Part shown: in pieces, positions 1-7,314 of the stretch
How the letters are laid out: every line of letters begins with the position of its first letter
How positions within the stretch are numbered: position 1 is the first letter of the stretch
DNA from: Cellulosimicrobium composti
Lineage (GTDB): Bacteria > Actinomycetota > Actinomycetes > Actinomycetales > Cellulomonadaceae
NCBI RefSeq assembly: GCF_009711085.1
Contig: NZ_WMKA01000009.1
Coordinates: 1 to 41,779 of the forward strand
Direction: 5' to 3'
DNA: 41,779 nt
Notes under the pieces: model-generated
Told to the model about the DNA's origin: nothing
The model's input: only the letters and a program-made list of their open reading frames with translations
The model's database searches: none
Program-made: the position numbers and the translations under genes

Positions 1-1
1 G

Positions 2-718
2 CTCGCCGCGGGGGCCCGCCTCGCGGCACGCGCGCTGGGCGGGCACCGGGGCGGCGCCTCGCCGGCCGGGCCCCCGAGCACCGCCGCGACCGTGACCGCG
101 CTCGTGCTGCCCGCGGTCGGGGCGAGCGCGCTCGTCGCGGAGCGCGCCGGCTGGGGTCTGCTCGGCTTCTCGGGGACGTACCTCGCGCTCACCGTGCCCC
201 ACATGCTCTACGCGGGCTTCGGCGCGGCGCTCGTCGCCGGGGCCGTCGCCCGGCTCGCCGCCGCCGACCGGCTCGCCGTCGCCGGGGCGTGGGGCGTGCC
301 CGCCGGGACGGCGCTCGTCCTGCTCGGCTACTTCGTGGGCGACGCCGCCGAGCTCGTGGGTGCCGTCGTCCTGACGCTGGCGCTCTGGGCGACGGCGGCC
401 GCCGTCGTGCGCTCGGCCGTCCGCCCGGGCGGCCACCCGGCCGCCGCCCGCGCCCTGCTCGTGACGAGCGCCGTCGTCGTGTCCCTCGCGATGGTGCTCG
501 CGCTGTGGTGGGCCGCGGGCGAGGCGCTCGGGTTCGCCCACCCCGGCCTCGACCTCATGGCGGCGACGCACGGCGTCGCCAACGCGCTCGGCTTCGTCCT
601 GTGCGCGCTGCTCGGCCTGCGCCTGCTCGCGCGCGACCGTGCCGCGCACGGAGGCGCGGCCCCGACCGACCACGACCGCACGAGCCCCCGCGCGGGGGCG
701 AGGAGGAGACCCGCATGA
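2..718 (+). CDS. YndJ-like integral membrane protein, 3' part
   Basis: The reading frame is open from the first bases of the window, so the gene begins upstream and only its C-terminal part is seen (about 238 residues). It is dominated by hydrophobic Ala/Leu/Val-rich helices, with about five likely membrane segments. Near the end it carries ATHGVANALGF, which matches the conserved C-terminal ATHG-x-x-NALGF region I associate with the YndJ family of uncharacterised membrane proteins. A hydrophilic His/Arg-rich tail follows. Its stop codon overlaps the start of the next gene (ATGA), so the two are translationally coupled. An internal GTG at 92 is a possible but unlikely start. Function is unknown; the family call rests on the C-terminal motif and on the DUF1990 neighbour. 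Confidence 0.6.
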   Translation, partial: LAAGARLAARALGGHRGGASPAGPPSTAATVTALVLPAVGASALVAERAGWGLLGFSGTYLALTVPHMLYAGFGAALVAGAVARLAAADRLAVAGAWGVPAGTALVLLGYFVGDAAELVGAVVLTLALWATAAAVVRSAVRPGGHPAAARALLVTSAVVVSLAMVLALWWAAGEALGFAHPGLDLMAATHGVANALGFVLCALLGLRLLARDRAAHGGAAPTDHDRTSPRAGARRRPA

Positions 719-1236
719 CGTTCACCTACCCGGAGGTCGGCGCGACGCGCACGGACTCGTGGCCCGCGGGCTACCGGCACCTGCACGTGCGGCGCCGGCT
801 CAGCGACCGCGCGCGGACGCCCGAGGACCTCGCCTGGCTCGGCGAGCAGCTGCTCACGTGGCGCGTGCACGCCGCGGCGCGCGTGCGGCTGGACACCGAC
901 GCCCCCGTCGCGGCGCCGGGGGTGCGCGTCACGACCCGGCTCGGGCTCGGGCGCGTGCGCCTGCACGAGCCGTGCGAGGTCGTGTGGGTCGAGCGCTCCG
1001 CACGGCGCGTCGCGTTCGCCTACGGCACGCTCCCGGGTCACGCGTTCGTGGGGGAGGAGCGGTTCGCCGTCGAGCGCGACGAGGCGGGCGACCTGTGGTG
1101 GAGCATCGACGTGTTCAGCCGTCCCGCGCTGTGGTGGGTGCGCCCGCTCGTCCTCGCCGTGCCGACGTTCCAGCGGCTGTTCGCACTGCACCTCGGGCGC
1201 GGCGCGCGCCGCGTCCTCGCGTCCCGCGACCGCTGA
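715..1236 (+). CDS. DUF1990 family protein
   Basis: A 173-residue soluble protein whose ATG overlaps the stop of the preceding membrane-protein gene. It contains FAYGTLPGHAFVGEERF in the middle and WSIDVFSRPALWWVRP near the C-terminus, both characteristic of DUF1990 (YndJ-associated, START-like) proteins. An N-terminal YPEVGATR segment also fits. The reading frame extends further upstream, but the overlapping ATG at 715, preceded by an AGGAGG-like stretch (gaggaggag), is the natural start. No catalytic role is known. Pairing with a YndJ-like membrane protein is recurrent and suggests a shared membrane-linked role, which is inference. Confidence 0.75.
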   Translation: MTFTYPEVGATRTDSWPAGYRHLHVRRRLSDRARTPEDLAWLGEQLLTWRVHAAARVRLDTDAPVAAPGVRVTTRLGLGRVRLHEPCEVVWVERSARRVAFAYGTLPGHAFVGEERFAVERDEAGDLWWSIDVFSRPALWWVRPLVLAVPTFQRLFALHLGRGARRVLASRDR

Positions 1237-1292
1237 CCGCCCGCCCCGTCCCACGCTCCGACGGGTTTGCACGCCGGGTGTACGAAGTGCGC

Positions 1293-1298
1293 CAGAAT
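1293..1298 (+). promoter_or_regulatory. -10 box of nagA, probably leaderless
   Basis: CAGAAT ends 6 nt before the ATG of nagA and no Shine-Dalgarno sequence lies between them. A start point 7 nt after the -10 would be the A of the ATG itself. A weak -35 candidate, TTGCAC, lies at 1267-1272 with a long 20-nt spacer. Confidence 0.45.
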
Positions 1299-1304
1299 AG
1301 GCCC

Positions 1305-2585
1305 ATGACCGACGCCGCGAGCACCCCCCGTCCCGACCAGCAGCCCCTCCCGGCGCGCGTCCTCGTGGGCCGCGTCGTCACCCCGACGGGCGTGCTCGAC
1401 GACGGTGTGGTCGCCGTCGAGGGCGGGCGCGTCGCGTGGGTCGGGCGCCGGGCGGAGGCCGCCGCGGCCGGGTACGCGGACCTGCCGGCGGACGACGGGG
1501 CCACGCTGCTCCCAGGCCTCGTCGACGTGCACGACCACGGCGGCGGCGGGTCGAGCTTCCCCGACGCGACGAGCGCGGCCGACGCGCTCGTCGGCGCGCG
1601 CGAGCACCTGCGGCACGGCACGACGAGCCTCGTCGCGTCCCTCGTGACCGCGCCGCGCGACGTGCTGCTCGAGCGCACCGCGACGCTCGCGGACCTCGCC
1701 GACGCGGGCGAGATCGTCGGGATCCACCTCGAGGGCCCGTTCCTGTCCGAGGTCCGCTGCGGGGCGCAGAACCCGCACGACATGCTCGACGGCGACCCCG
1801 AGCTCGTGCGCGCGATCGCGGCCGCGGCGCGCGGTCACCTGCGCACGATGACCGTCGCGCCCGAGGTGCCCGGCGTCGTCGGGCCGGGGGGAGTGATCGA
1901 GACGCTCGTCGAGGTCGGGGCCGTGCCGTCGATCGGGCACACCGACGCGAGCACCGAGCAGACCGAGGCCGCGATCGCGTCCGGCGTCGCGGCGCTCGCG
2001 GCCGCGGGCCGACCGGGCGCGCGCCTGACCGCCACGCACCTGTTCAACGGGATGCGGCCGCTGCACCACCGCGAGCCCGGCCCCGTCGCGGCGTGCCTCG
2101 CGGCGGCCGCGCGCGGGGAGATGGTCGTCGAGCTCGTCGCCGACGGCACCCACCTCGCGCACGGCACGATCCGCAGCGTCGTCGAGCTCGTCGGGCCCCA
2201 CGTCGGCGTCGACGGCGCGGTCGCCGGTCCGGACGGCGTCGCGCTCGTCACCGACGCGATGGCCGCGGCGGGCATGGCCGACGGCGCGTACGAGCTCGGC
2301 CCGATGCGCGTCACGGTCGCGGACGGCGTCGCGCGGCTGACCGACGGCGGCTCGATCGCGGGCGGCACGTACCACCTGATCGACGTGGTGCGCGAGACGG
2401 TCGGTGCGGGCGTGCCGCTGGTCGACGCCGTCCGTGCCGCGTCCTGGACTCCTGCCGGCGTGCTCGGCCTCGACGACCGCGGCGGGCTCGTCGCGGGTCG
2501 CCGCGCGGACGTCGTCGTGACCGACGCCGACCTGACGGTGCGCGAGGTGCTGCGCGCGGGCGAGTCGATCGACCTCTCCGCCTGA
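1305..2585 (+). CDS. nagA: N-acetylglucosamine-6-phosphate deacetylase
   Basis: A 426-residue amidohydrolase-superfamily enzyme. It hydrolyses GlcNAc-6-phosphate to glucosamine-6-phosphate and acetate in the cytoplasm, the entry step of amino-sugar catabolism and cell-wall recycling. The sequence shows the metal-site HxH in VDVHDHGGGG, the Glu ligand in HLEGPF (about E143), GHTDAS (about H212), ATHLFNGM (about H245) and the catalytic Asp in LVTDAMAAAG (about D317), followed by DGGSIAGG. Length is typical. The long frame runs further upstream, but ATG 1305 gives the normal N-terminus and sits exactly where a leaderless transcript would start. No nagB or transporter lies beside it, and a strong hairpin follows, so it looks monocistronic. 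Confidence 0.93.
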   Translation: MTDAASTPRPDQQPLPARVLVGRVVTPTGVLDDGVVAVEGGRVAWVGRRAEAAAAGYADLPADDGATLLPGLVDVHDHGGGGSSFPDATSAADALVGAREHLRHGTTSLVASLVTAPRDVLLERTATLADLADAGEIVGIHLEGPFLSEVRCGAQNPHDMLDGDPELVRAIAAAARGHLRTMTVAPEVPGVVGPGGVIETLVEVGAVPSIGHTDASTEQTEAAIASGVAALAAAGRPGARLTATHLFNGMRPLHHREPGPVAACLAAAARGEMVVELVADGTHLAHGTIRSVVELVGPHVGVDGAVAGPDGVALVTDAMAAAGMADGAYELGPMRVTVADGVARLTDGGSIAGGTYHLIDVVRETVGAGVPLVDAVRAASWTPAGVLGLDDRGGLVAGRRADVVVTDADLTVREVLRAGESIDLSA

Positions 2586-2631
2586 GCCGCAGCGCGCCAG
2601 GCGCCCTGCGCCTGAGGCGCGCACCCCCGTC

Positions 2632-2657
2632 GACCGGACGGCCGTGGCCGTCCGGTC
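2632..2657 (+). terminator. Hairpin terminator after nagA
   Basis: A perfect 12-bp stem, GACCGGACGGCC / GGCCGTCCGGTC, with a 2-nt spacer. It is preceded by a smaller nested hairpin at 2592-2622 (GCGCGCC ... GGCGCGC). There is no strong T-tract, as is usual for actinobacterial terminators. Confidence 0.7.
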
Positions 2658-2723
2658 CCCTCGGCGTCCCCGCAGGTCATCCTTCCCACGCGTAGCCGGA
2701 GAGCGCGATCCCGCGCGACGGAC

Positions 2724-2753
2724 TTGACTCCACCGTTTTGTTCAACCAATACT
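2724..2753 (+). promoter_or_regulatory. Promoter of the lacI-ABC-GH31 operon
   Basis: TTGACT (2724-2729) and AATACT (2748-2753) are separated by 18 bp within an unusually AT-rich stretch. The predicted start near 2760 lies just upstream of two palindromic operators, so a bound repressor would block initiation or early elongation. Confidence 0.5.
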
Positions 2754-2761
2754 CGTAACAG

Positions 2762-2773
2762 CGAAGCGCTTCG
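2762..2773. promoter_or_regulatory. LacI-family operator O1
   Basis: A perfect 12-bp palindrome, CGAAGCGCTTCG, with the central CG typical of LacI-family sites. It lies 67 bp before the lacI start and 26 bp, centre to centre, from an identical copy. It is probably bound by the repressor encoded at 2840, giving autoregulation of the whole cluster. Confidence 0.75.
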
Positions 2774-2787
2774 ACGATGCGTTTCGA

Positions 2788-2799
2788 CGAAGCGCTTCG
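2788..2799. promoter_or_regulatory. LacI-family operator O2
   Basis: A second perfect copy of CGAAGCGCTTCG. A further half-site-like TTTCGA lies between the copies at 2782-2787. The duplicated operator would allow cooperative or roadblock repression. Confidence 0.75.
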
Positions 2800-2839
2800 A
2801 CGGACGAGGCGACGGACCGGACCACAGGGGAGTGGATCG

Positions 2840-3892
2840 ATGGCGACGATGCAGGACGTGGCGCGACGCGCCCAGGTCTCGCTGAGCACGGTCTCGTACG
2901 CGCTGTCCGGCACCCGTCCCGTCTCCGACGCGACGCGCCGGCGCATCGAGGAGGCGATGGCCGAGCTCGGCTACCAGCCCAACGCGATGGCCCGCGGGCT
3001 CGCGTCGCGCCGCAGCCACGTGCTCGCGCTCATCTACCCGGCGATGGAGAAGGGGCTCGGCGGCACGGTCGCCGAGTTCGTGTCGTCCGCCGCGGAGACC
3101 GCGCGCGAGAACGGGTACCACCTCGTGCTGTGGCCCTTCCGCACGACCCAGGCTCCGGAGGTCCGCGACCTCGTGCGCCAGGGGATGGCGGACGGCGTGC
3201 TGCTCATGGAGGTCGCGCTCGACGACGCGCGCGTCGACGTCCTCCACGAGGCCGGCGTGCCGTACACGATGATCGGCCGCACGCGTGACGTCTCCGACCG
3301 GCCGTCGGTCGACATCGACTTCGAGCGCACGACGGACGACGCCGTGGCGCACCTCGTCGAGCTCGGCCACGAGCACGTCGCGTTCGTCAACCACTCCCAG
3401 GCCTCCGCCGACGACGGCTACGCGCCGACGTTCCGCGCCGAAGAGGGCTTCGTCGCGGCGATGCGCCGGCGCGGCCTCGAGCCGCACGCCCTGCGCGTGG
3501 ACGAGTCCCCGCGTGCCGGGCGCGAAGCGGTCGCGACGCTGCTCGAGCGCGAGCCGCGGCTCACCGCCTTCGTCACCATGAACGAGATCGCGACCTTCGG
3601 CGTCGTCGCCGAGCTCCAGCAGCGTGGGCTCGCGATCCCCGCCGACATCTCGATCCTGTCGATCGTCACGTCGCCCGGCGTCGGGGAGATGAGCAACCCG
3701 CCGCTGACCACGCTGCACGCGCCCGGCGCCGAGCTCGGCCGCCTGGGCGTCCAGAAGTTGCTGTCCCTCGTGGACGGCTCCCGTCCGAGCACGCCGAACG
3801 TGCTCATCCCGTGCGTCCTCGAACCCGGCAGCAGCGTCGCCCCCGCGGCGGGCCGGGCGCCGGACGACGACCGCGAGCCTGCCGCTCGCTGA
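2840..3892 (+). CDS. LacI-family transcriptional repressor of the xyloglucan-type cluster
   Basis: A 350-residue regulator. It has an N-terminal LacI helix-turn-helix (MQDVARRAQVSLSTVSYALSG, with the usual ATRRRIEEAM hinge region) and a periplasmic-binding-protein-like sugar-sensing domain ending LLSLVDG. Start ATG 2840 follows AGGGGAG; the frame extends upstream to about 2777, but that part overlaps the operators. It is the first gene before an ABC importer and glycosidases, with operators in its own leader, so it most likely represses its own operon until an oligosaccharide binds. The specific inducer cannot be read from the sequence; xyloglucan-derived sugar is inferred from the alpha-xylosidase downstream. 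Confidence 0.9.
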   Translation: MATMQDVARRAQVSLSTVSYALSGTRPVSDATRRRIEEAMAELGYQPNAMARGLASRRSHVLALIYPAMEKGLGGTVAEFVSSAAETARENGYHLVLWPFRTTQAPEVRDLVRQGMADGVLLMEVALDDARVDVLHEAGVPYTMIGRTRDVSDRPSVDIDFERTTDDAVAHLVELGHEHVAFVNHSQASADDGYAPTFRAEEGFVAAMRRRGLEPHALRVDESPRAGREAVATLLEREPRLTAFVTMNEIATFGVVAELQQRGLAIPADISILSIVTSPGVGEMSNPPLTTLHAPGAELGRLGVQKLLSLVDGSRPSTPNVLIPCVLEPGSSVAPAAGRAPDDDREPAAR

Positions 3893-3902
3893 TCCACCGA
3901 CC

Positions 3903-3943
3903 GACCGGGCGAGGCCCGGTCACCCTCCGGCAGTCGCGCCGGA
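3903..3943 (+). other. Two small hairpins in the lacI-SBP gap
   Basis: GACCGGGC-gag-GCCCGGTC (3903-3921) and TCCGGC-6 nt-GCCGGA (3926-3943) precede the ribosome-binding site of the binding-protein gene. No separate promoter or operator is visible here, so the hairpins may shape processing or attenuation of a lacI-led transcript. Confidence 0.45.
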
Positions 3944-3965
3944 ACTCGATGAGGAGGACACGCAC

Positions 3966-5267
3966 ATGCTGCGATCCCGGAAGATCTCGCTCGTCGCTGC
4001 CGTGGCAGCGCTCCCGCTCGCCCTCGGGGCGTGCGGGAACGCCGGCGGCGCCGGCGGGTCGGACGACCAGACCCTGACCATCTGGCACTACGAGAACGAC
4101 GACTCGGCGATGGGCCAGGCGTGGGCCAAGGCGATCGAGATCTTCGAGGAGGAGAACCCGGACGTCGAGGTCGTCGTCGAGAAGCAGACGTTCGAGCAGA
4201 TCCAGAAGAACGCCAAGATCGTCCTCACCGGCGACGACGTGCCGGACGTCATGGAGTACAACAAGGGCAACGCGACCGCGGGCCAGCTCGCGGCGCAGGG
4301 CCTGCTCACCCCGCTCACCGACGCGGCGGCCGAGCGCGGCTGGGACGAGAAGCTCAGCGGCTCGCTCCAGACGACGGCCACCTACGACGAGCAGGGCCTC
4401 ATGGGCTCCGGCGACTGGTACGGCGTCCCGAACTACGGCGAGTTCGTGCAGGTCTACTACAACAAGGACATGTTCGCCGAGCACGGGCTCGAGGTGCCCA
4501 CGACGCTCGACGAGCTCGAGACCGTCATGCAGACCTTCGCCGACCACGGCGTGACCCCGCTGGCCGAGGCCGGCGCCGAGTACCCGATGGGCCAGCTCTG
4601 GTACGAGCTCGTGCTCGCGAACGCCGACCGCGACTTCGTGGACCAGTACCAGCTGTTCGACGGCGACCCGGACTTCCACGGCCCGGAGATGACGCAGGCG
4701 ACCGAGACGCTCGACGAGTGGATCAAGGCCGGCTACGTCGCGTCCGACTCCGCAGCGCTCACCGCCGAGGACATGGGCGTGTCGTTCATCAACGGCACCT
4801 ACCCGATGATGGTCTCCGGCTCGTGGTGGTTCGGCCGCATCGTCGAGGAGATGGACGCCGACTGGGGCCAGTTCAACTTCCCGGGCAGCACGCTGCAGGT
4901 CGGCTCGTCCGGCAACCTGTGGGTCGTCCCGACGAACGCGGACTCGCCCGACCTCGCCGAGGAGTTCATCGACATCACGCTGCGCCCCGAGGTGCAGGAC
5001 ATCCTCGCGGAGAAGGGCGGTCTGCCCGTCGCCGGTGACGCGTCCGTCATCACCGACGAGCGCACGCAGCAGCTCACCGAGAACTTCCAGGCGATCCTCG
5101 ACGACGACGGCCTCGCGTTCTACCCCGACTGGCCCGTCCCCGGCTACTACGACGTGATCGTCAGCGAGCTCCAGTCGCTCATCAACCAGTCGAAGTCGCC
5201 GACCGAGGTGCTCGACGGCCTCGAGTCCGCCTACGTGGACGGCAAGGCCGACCTGCTCGACAGCTGA
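3966..5267 (+). CDS. ABC sugar importer, substrate-binding lipoprotein
   Basis: A 433-residue family 1 extracellular solute-binding protein (MalE-like). The N-terminal signal peptide ends in a lipobox, LGAC (lipidated Cys23), so it is anchored on the outer face of the membrane. TLTIWHYENDD, VPDVMEYNKGNA and the ISGSWW-like VSGSWWFGRIVEE region are typical of oligosaccharide-binding members. Start ATG 3966 follows a strong GAGGAGGA. It heads a binding protein-permease-permease-GH31 unit, and no ATPase gene is present. The ligand is probably an alpha-xylosylated gluco-oligosaccharide; this is inferred from the neighbouring alpha-xylosidase, not from the protein itself. Confidence 0.88.
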   Translation: MLRSRKISLVAAVAALPLALGACGNAGGAGGSDDQTLTIWHYENDDSAMGQAWAKAIEIFEEENPDVEVVVEKQTFEQIQKNAKIVLTGDDVPDVMEYNKGNATAGQLAAQGLLTPLTDAAAERGWDEKLSGSLQTTATYDEQGLMGSGDWYGVPNYGEFVQVYYNKDMFAEHGLEVPTTLDELETVMQTFADHGVTPLAEAGAEYPMGQLWYELVLANADRDFVDQYQLFDGDPDFHGPEMTQATETLDEWIKAGYVASDSAALTAEDMGVSFINGTYPMMVSGSWWFGRIVEEMDADWGQFNFPGSTLQVGSSGNLWVVPTNADSPDLAEEFIDITLRPEVQDILAEKGGLPVAGDASVITDERTQQLTENFQAILDDDGLAFYPDWPVPGYYDVIVSELQSLINQSKSPTEVLDGLESAYVDGKADLLDS

Positions 5268-5277
5268 GCGGACGCCC

Positions 5278-5313
5278 GGCCGGCCGCGGCGATCCGCGAT
5301 CGCCCGGCCGGCC
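5278..5313 (+). other. Intercistronic hairpin after the binding-protein gene
   Basis: GGCCGGCCGCGGCGATC pairs with GATCGCCCGGCCGGCC around a CGC loop, giving a 16-bp stem with one bulged base. It lies in an 85-bp gap inside the operon. Such structures commonly stabilise the upstream message or partly terminate, giving more binding protein than permease. Confidence 0.65.
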
Positions 5314-5352
5314 CGGCCCCCGCCCCGACGCCCTCCCGCGAAAGAGACCGTC

Positions 5353-6339
5353 ATGACCACCCGCACCGACACCGAGCCCCAGGCCGGGCCCCGCCCCGCG
5401 CCCGCGGCGACGCGCACGCCGGCTGCCCGCCGCCGTCGTCGTCCCGCCTGGGTCCCGTACCTGCCCTACCTCCTGCCCGGCGCGGTGGCGTTCGTCGTCG
5501 TGATCGGCTACCCGTTCGCGATGAACGTCTACTACAGCCTGTTCAAGTGGCGCGGCGGCATGGCGCCCATGCGGTGGAACGGGCTCGGCAACTACGCCGA
5601 CCTCCTGCACGACTCGGCGTTCTGGACGTCGTTCCAGAACTCGATCGCGATGATCCTCGCGATGGTCGTCGTGCCCACGCTCATCGGCCTCGTCCTCGCG
5701 GCCGTGCTGTTCGACTACCTCGGGCGGCGCTTCGGGCCGCGCGTCGCGGCGTTCCTGCGCGCGACGTACTACCTGCCGCAGATCCTGCCGGTCGCCGTCG
5801 CGGGCGTGCTGTGGAACTGGATCCTCAACTCCCAGACCGGCGCGCTCAACGTCATCCTGCGGGGGATCGGGATCGACAGCCCGCCGAACTGGCTGGGCGA
5901 CACGACGACCGCCCTGCCGAGCGTCATGCTCGTGCTCATCTGGGTGCAGGTCGGCTACCCCGTCGTCATCTTCATGTCCGCGCTCCAGCGCGTGGACCCC
6001 GAGCTGTACGAGGCCGCCGAGCTCGACGGCGCGGGGTGGTGGCGCCGCTTCCGGGCCATCACGATCCCGCAGATCCGCCCCGAGACGTTCGTCGTCACGC
6101 TCACGTGCACGGTCGCGGCGCTCAAGGTGTTCGGGCCGATCTACGTGCTCACGCGCGGCGGCCCCGAGAGCTCGACCCTCGTGCCGAGCTACTACTCGTA
6201 CCTGAACTTCTTCGACAAGTCGAAGGTCGGCTACGGCGCCGCGGTGGCGACCGTGCTCACCCTCGTCATCATCCTCGTCGCCGTCGTGATCCTCGCGCTC
6301 CAGAACCGCGCCGAGCGACGTGAGCAGGAGGGCCGCTGA
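5353..6339 (+). CDS. ABC sugar importer permease (MalF type)
   Basis: A 328-residue inner-membrane permease. It has an Arg/Pro-rich cytoplasmic N-terminus and about six membrane helices starting at LPYLLPGAVAFVVVIGYPF. The EAA loop that docks the ATPase is YEAAELDGAGWWRRF, followed by ITIPQIRPE. ATG 5353 is preceded by AAAGAGA. Its stop overlaps the next permease start by one base (TGATG). It forms a heterodimeric channel with the 6339 product, fed by the 3966 lipoprotein. Confidence 0.9.
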   Translation: MTTRTDTEPQAGPRPAPAATRTPAARRRRRPAWVPYLPYLLPGAVAFVVVIGYPFAMNVYYSLFKWRGGMAPMRWNGLGNYADLLHDSAFWTSFQNSIAMILAMVVVPTLIGLVLAAVLFDYLGRRFGPRVAAFLRATYYLPQILPVAVAGVLWNWILNSQTGALNVILRGIGIDSPPNWLGDTTTALPSVMLVLIWVQVGYPVVIFMSALQRVDPELYEAAELDGAGWWRRFRAITIPQIRPETFVVTLTCTVAALKVFGPIYVLTRGGPESSTLVPSYYSYLNFFDKSKVGYGAAVATVLTLVIILVAVVILALQNRAERREQEGR

Positions 6340-7265
6340 TGTCCACCGTCACCACCACCCCGACCGCGGGCGCCGCACCCGCCGCCGCGCCGTCGTCCGC
6401 CGCGCGCGGTCCCGTCCGGGCAACGCGCCCGGACGAGCGCTACCGCCGCGGCGTCGGCCGCTGGTTCGTGCTCGCCGCGGCGGTCGTCGTCGCCCTGCTC
6501 ATGCTGTCGCCGTTCGTCATCATGGTGCTCAACGCGTTCAAGTCGCCGGCCGAGTACTCGCAGGACGGCCCGCTGAGCATCCCGAGCGAGCTGTACCTCG
6601 ACGGCGTGCAGAACTTCTGGACGCGCACGAACTTCCCGCAGAAGCTCTGGAACTCCGTCTTCATCTCGGCGCTCGTCGCGGTGTTCGGCACGCTCCTGTC
6701 GCTGCTCAGCGCGTACGCGATCGGTGTCGGGCGCATCAAGGGCCGCCTGTGGATCGTCACGCTCTTCCTCGTGGCGAACATGCTCCCGCAGGAGGCGCTC
6801 ATCTACCCGCTGTTCGACATGGCGCAGAAGGTCGGCCTGTCGAACTCGCCGTGGTCGATCATCATCATCTTCACCGTCATCCAGGCGGCGTTCGGCACGT
6901 ACCTGCTCGCGTCCGTGCTCGGCACGTTCCCGCCCGCGCTGCTCGAGGCGGCCCAGCTCGACGGCGCCGGCCGCTGGCGGATCCTGTGGCAGGTCGTGTA
7001 CCCGATCGTCAAGCCCACGCTCGGCGTCCTCATGATCTTCTTCTTCATCTGGACGTGGAACGAGTTCTTCATCCCGCTGGTGATGCTCACGACCAACGAC
7101 ACGCAGACCATCCCCATCGCGCTCGCGTCGCTCCAGGGCGACCGGATGATGGACGCCCCGACGACCAACGCGGGCGCGCTCGTGTCGCTGATCCCCGCGC
7201 TGGTCTTCTTCCTCATCTTCCAGCGCACGCTCACCCGCGGCGTCACGGCCGGCGCCGTGAAGTGA
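6339..7265 (+). CDS. ABC sugar importer permease (MalG type)
   Basis: A 308-residue partner permease with about six helices. The EAA motif is LEAAQLDGAGRWRIL, followed by VYPIVKPTLGV, and the typical MalG-type C-terminus is QRTLTRGVTAGAVK. It overlaps the preceding gene by one base, and GH31 follows after 49 bp. The cluster contains no nucleotide-binding subunit. In Gram-positive bacteria such importers often share an MsmK/MsiK-type ATPase encoded elsewhere, which is the likely arrangement here. Confidence 0.9.
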   Translation: MSTVTTTPTAGAAPAAAPSSAARGPVRATRPDERYRRGVGRWFVLAAAVVVALLMLSPFVIMVLNAFKSPAEYSQDGPLSIPSELYLDGVQNFWTRTNFPQKLWNSVFISALVAVFGTLLSLLSAYAIGVGRIKGRLWIVTLFLVANMLPQEALIYPLFDMAQKVGLSNSPWSIIIIFTVIQAAFGTYLLASVLGTFPPALLEAAQLDGAGRWRILWQVVYPIVKPTLGVLMIFFFIWTWNEFFIPLVMLTTNDTQTIPIALASLQGDRMMDAPTTNAGALVSLIPALVFFLIFQRTLTRGVTAGAVK

Positions 7266-7314
7266 CGCGGCCCCCGAGACCCCGACGCACGCACCGACGA
7301 AGGAAGCACCACCG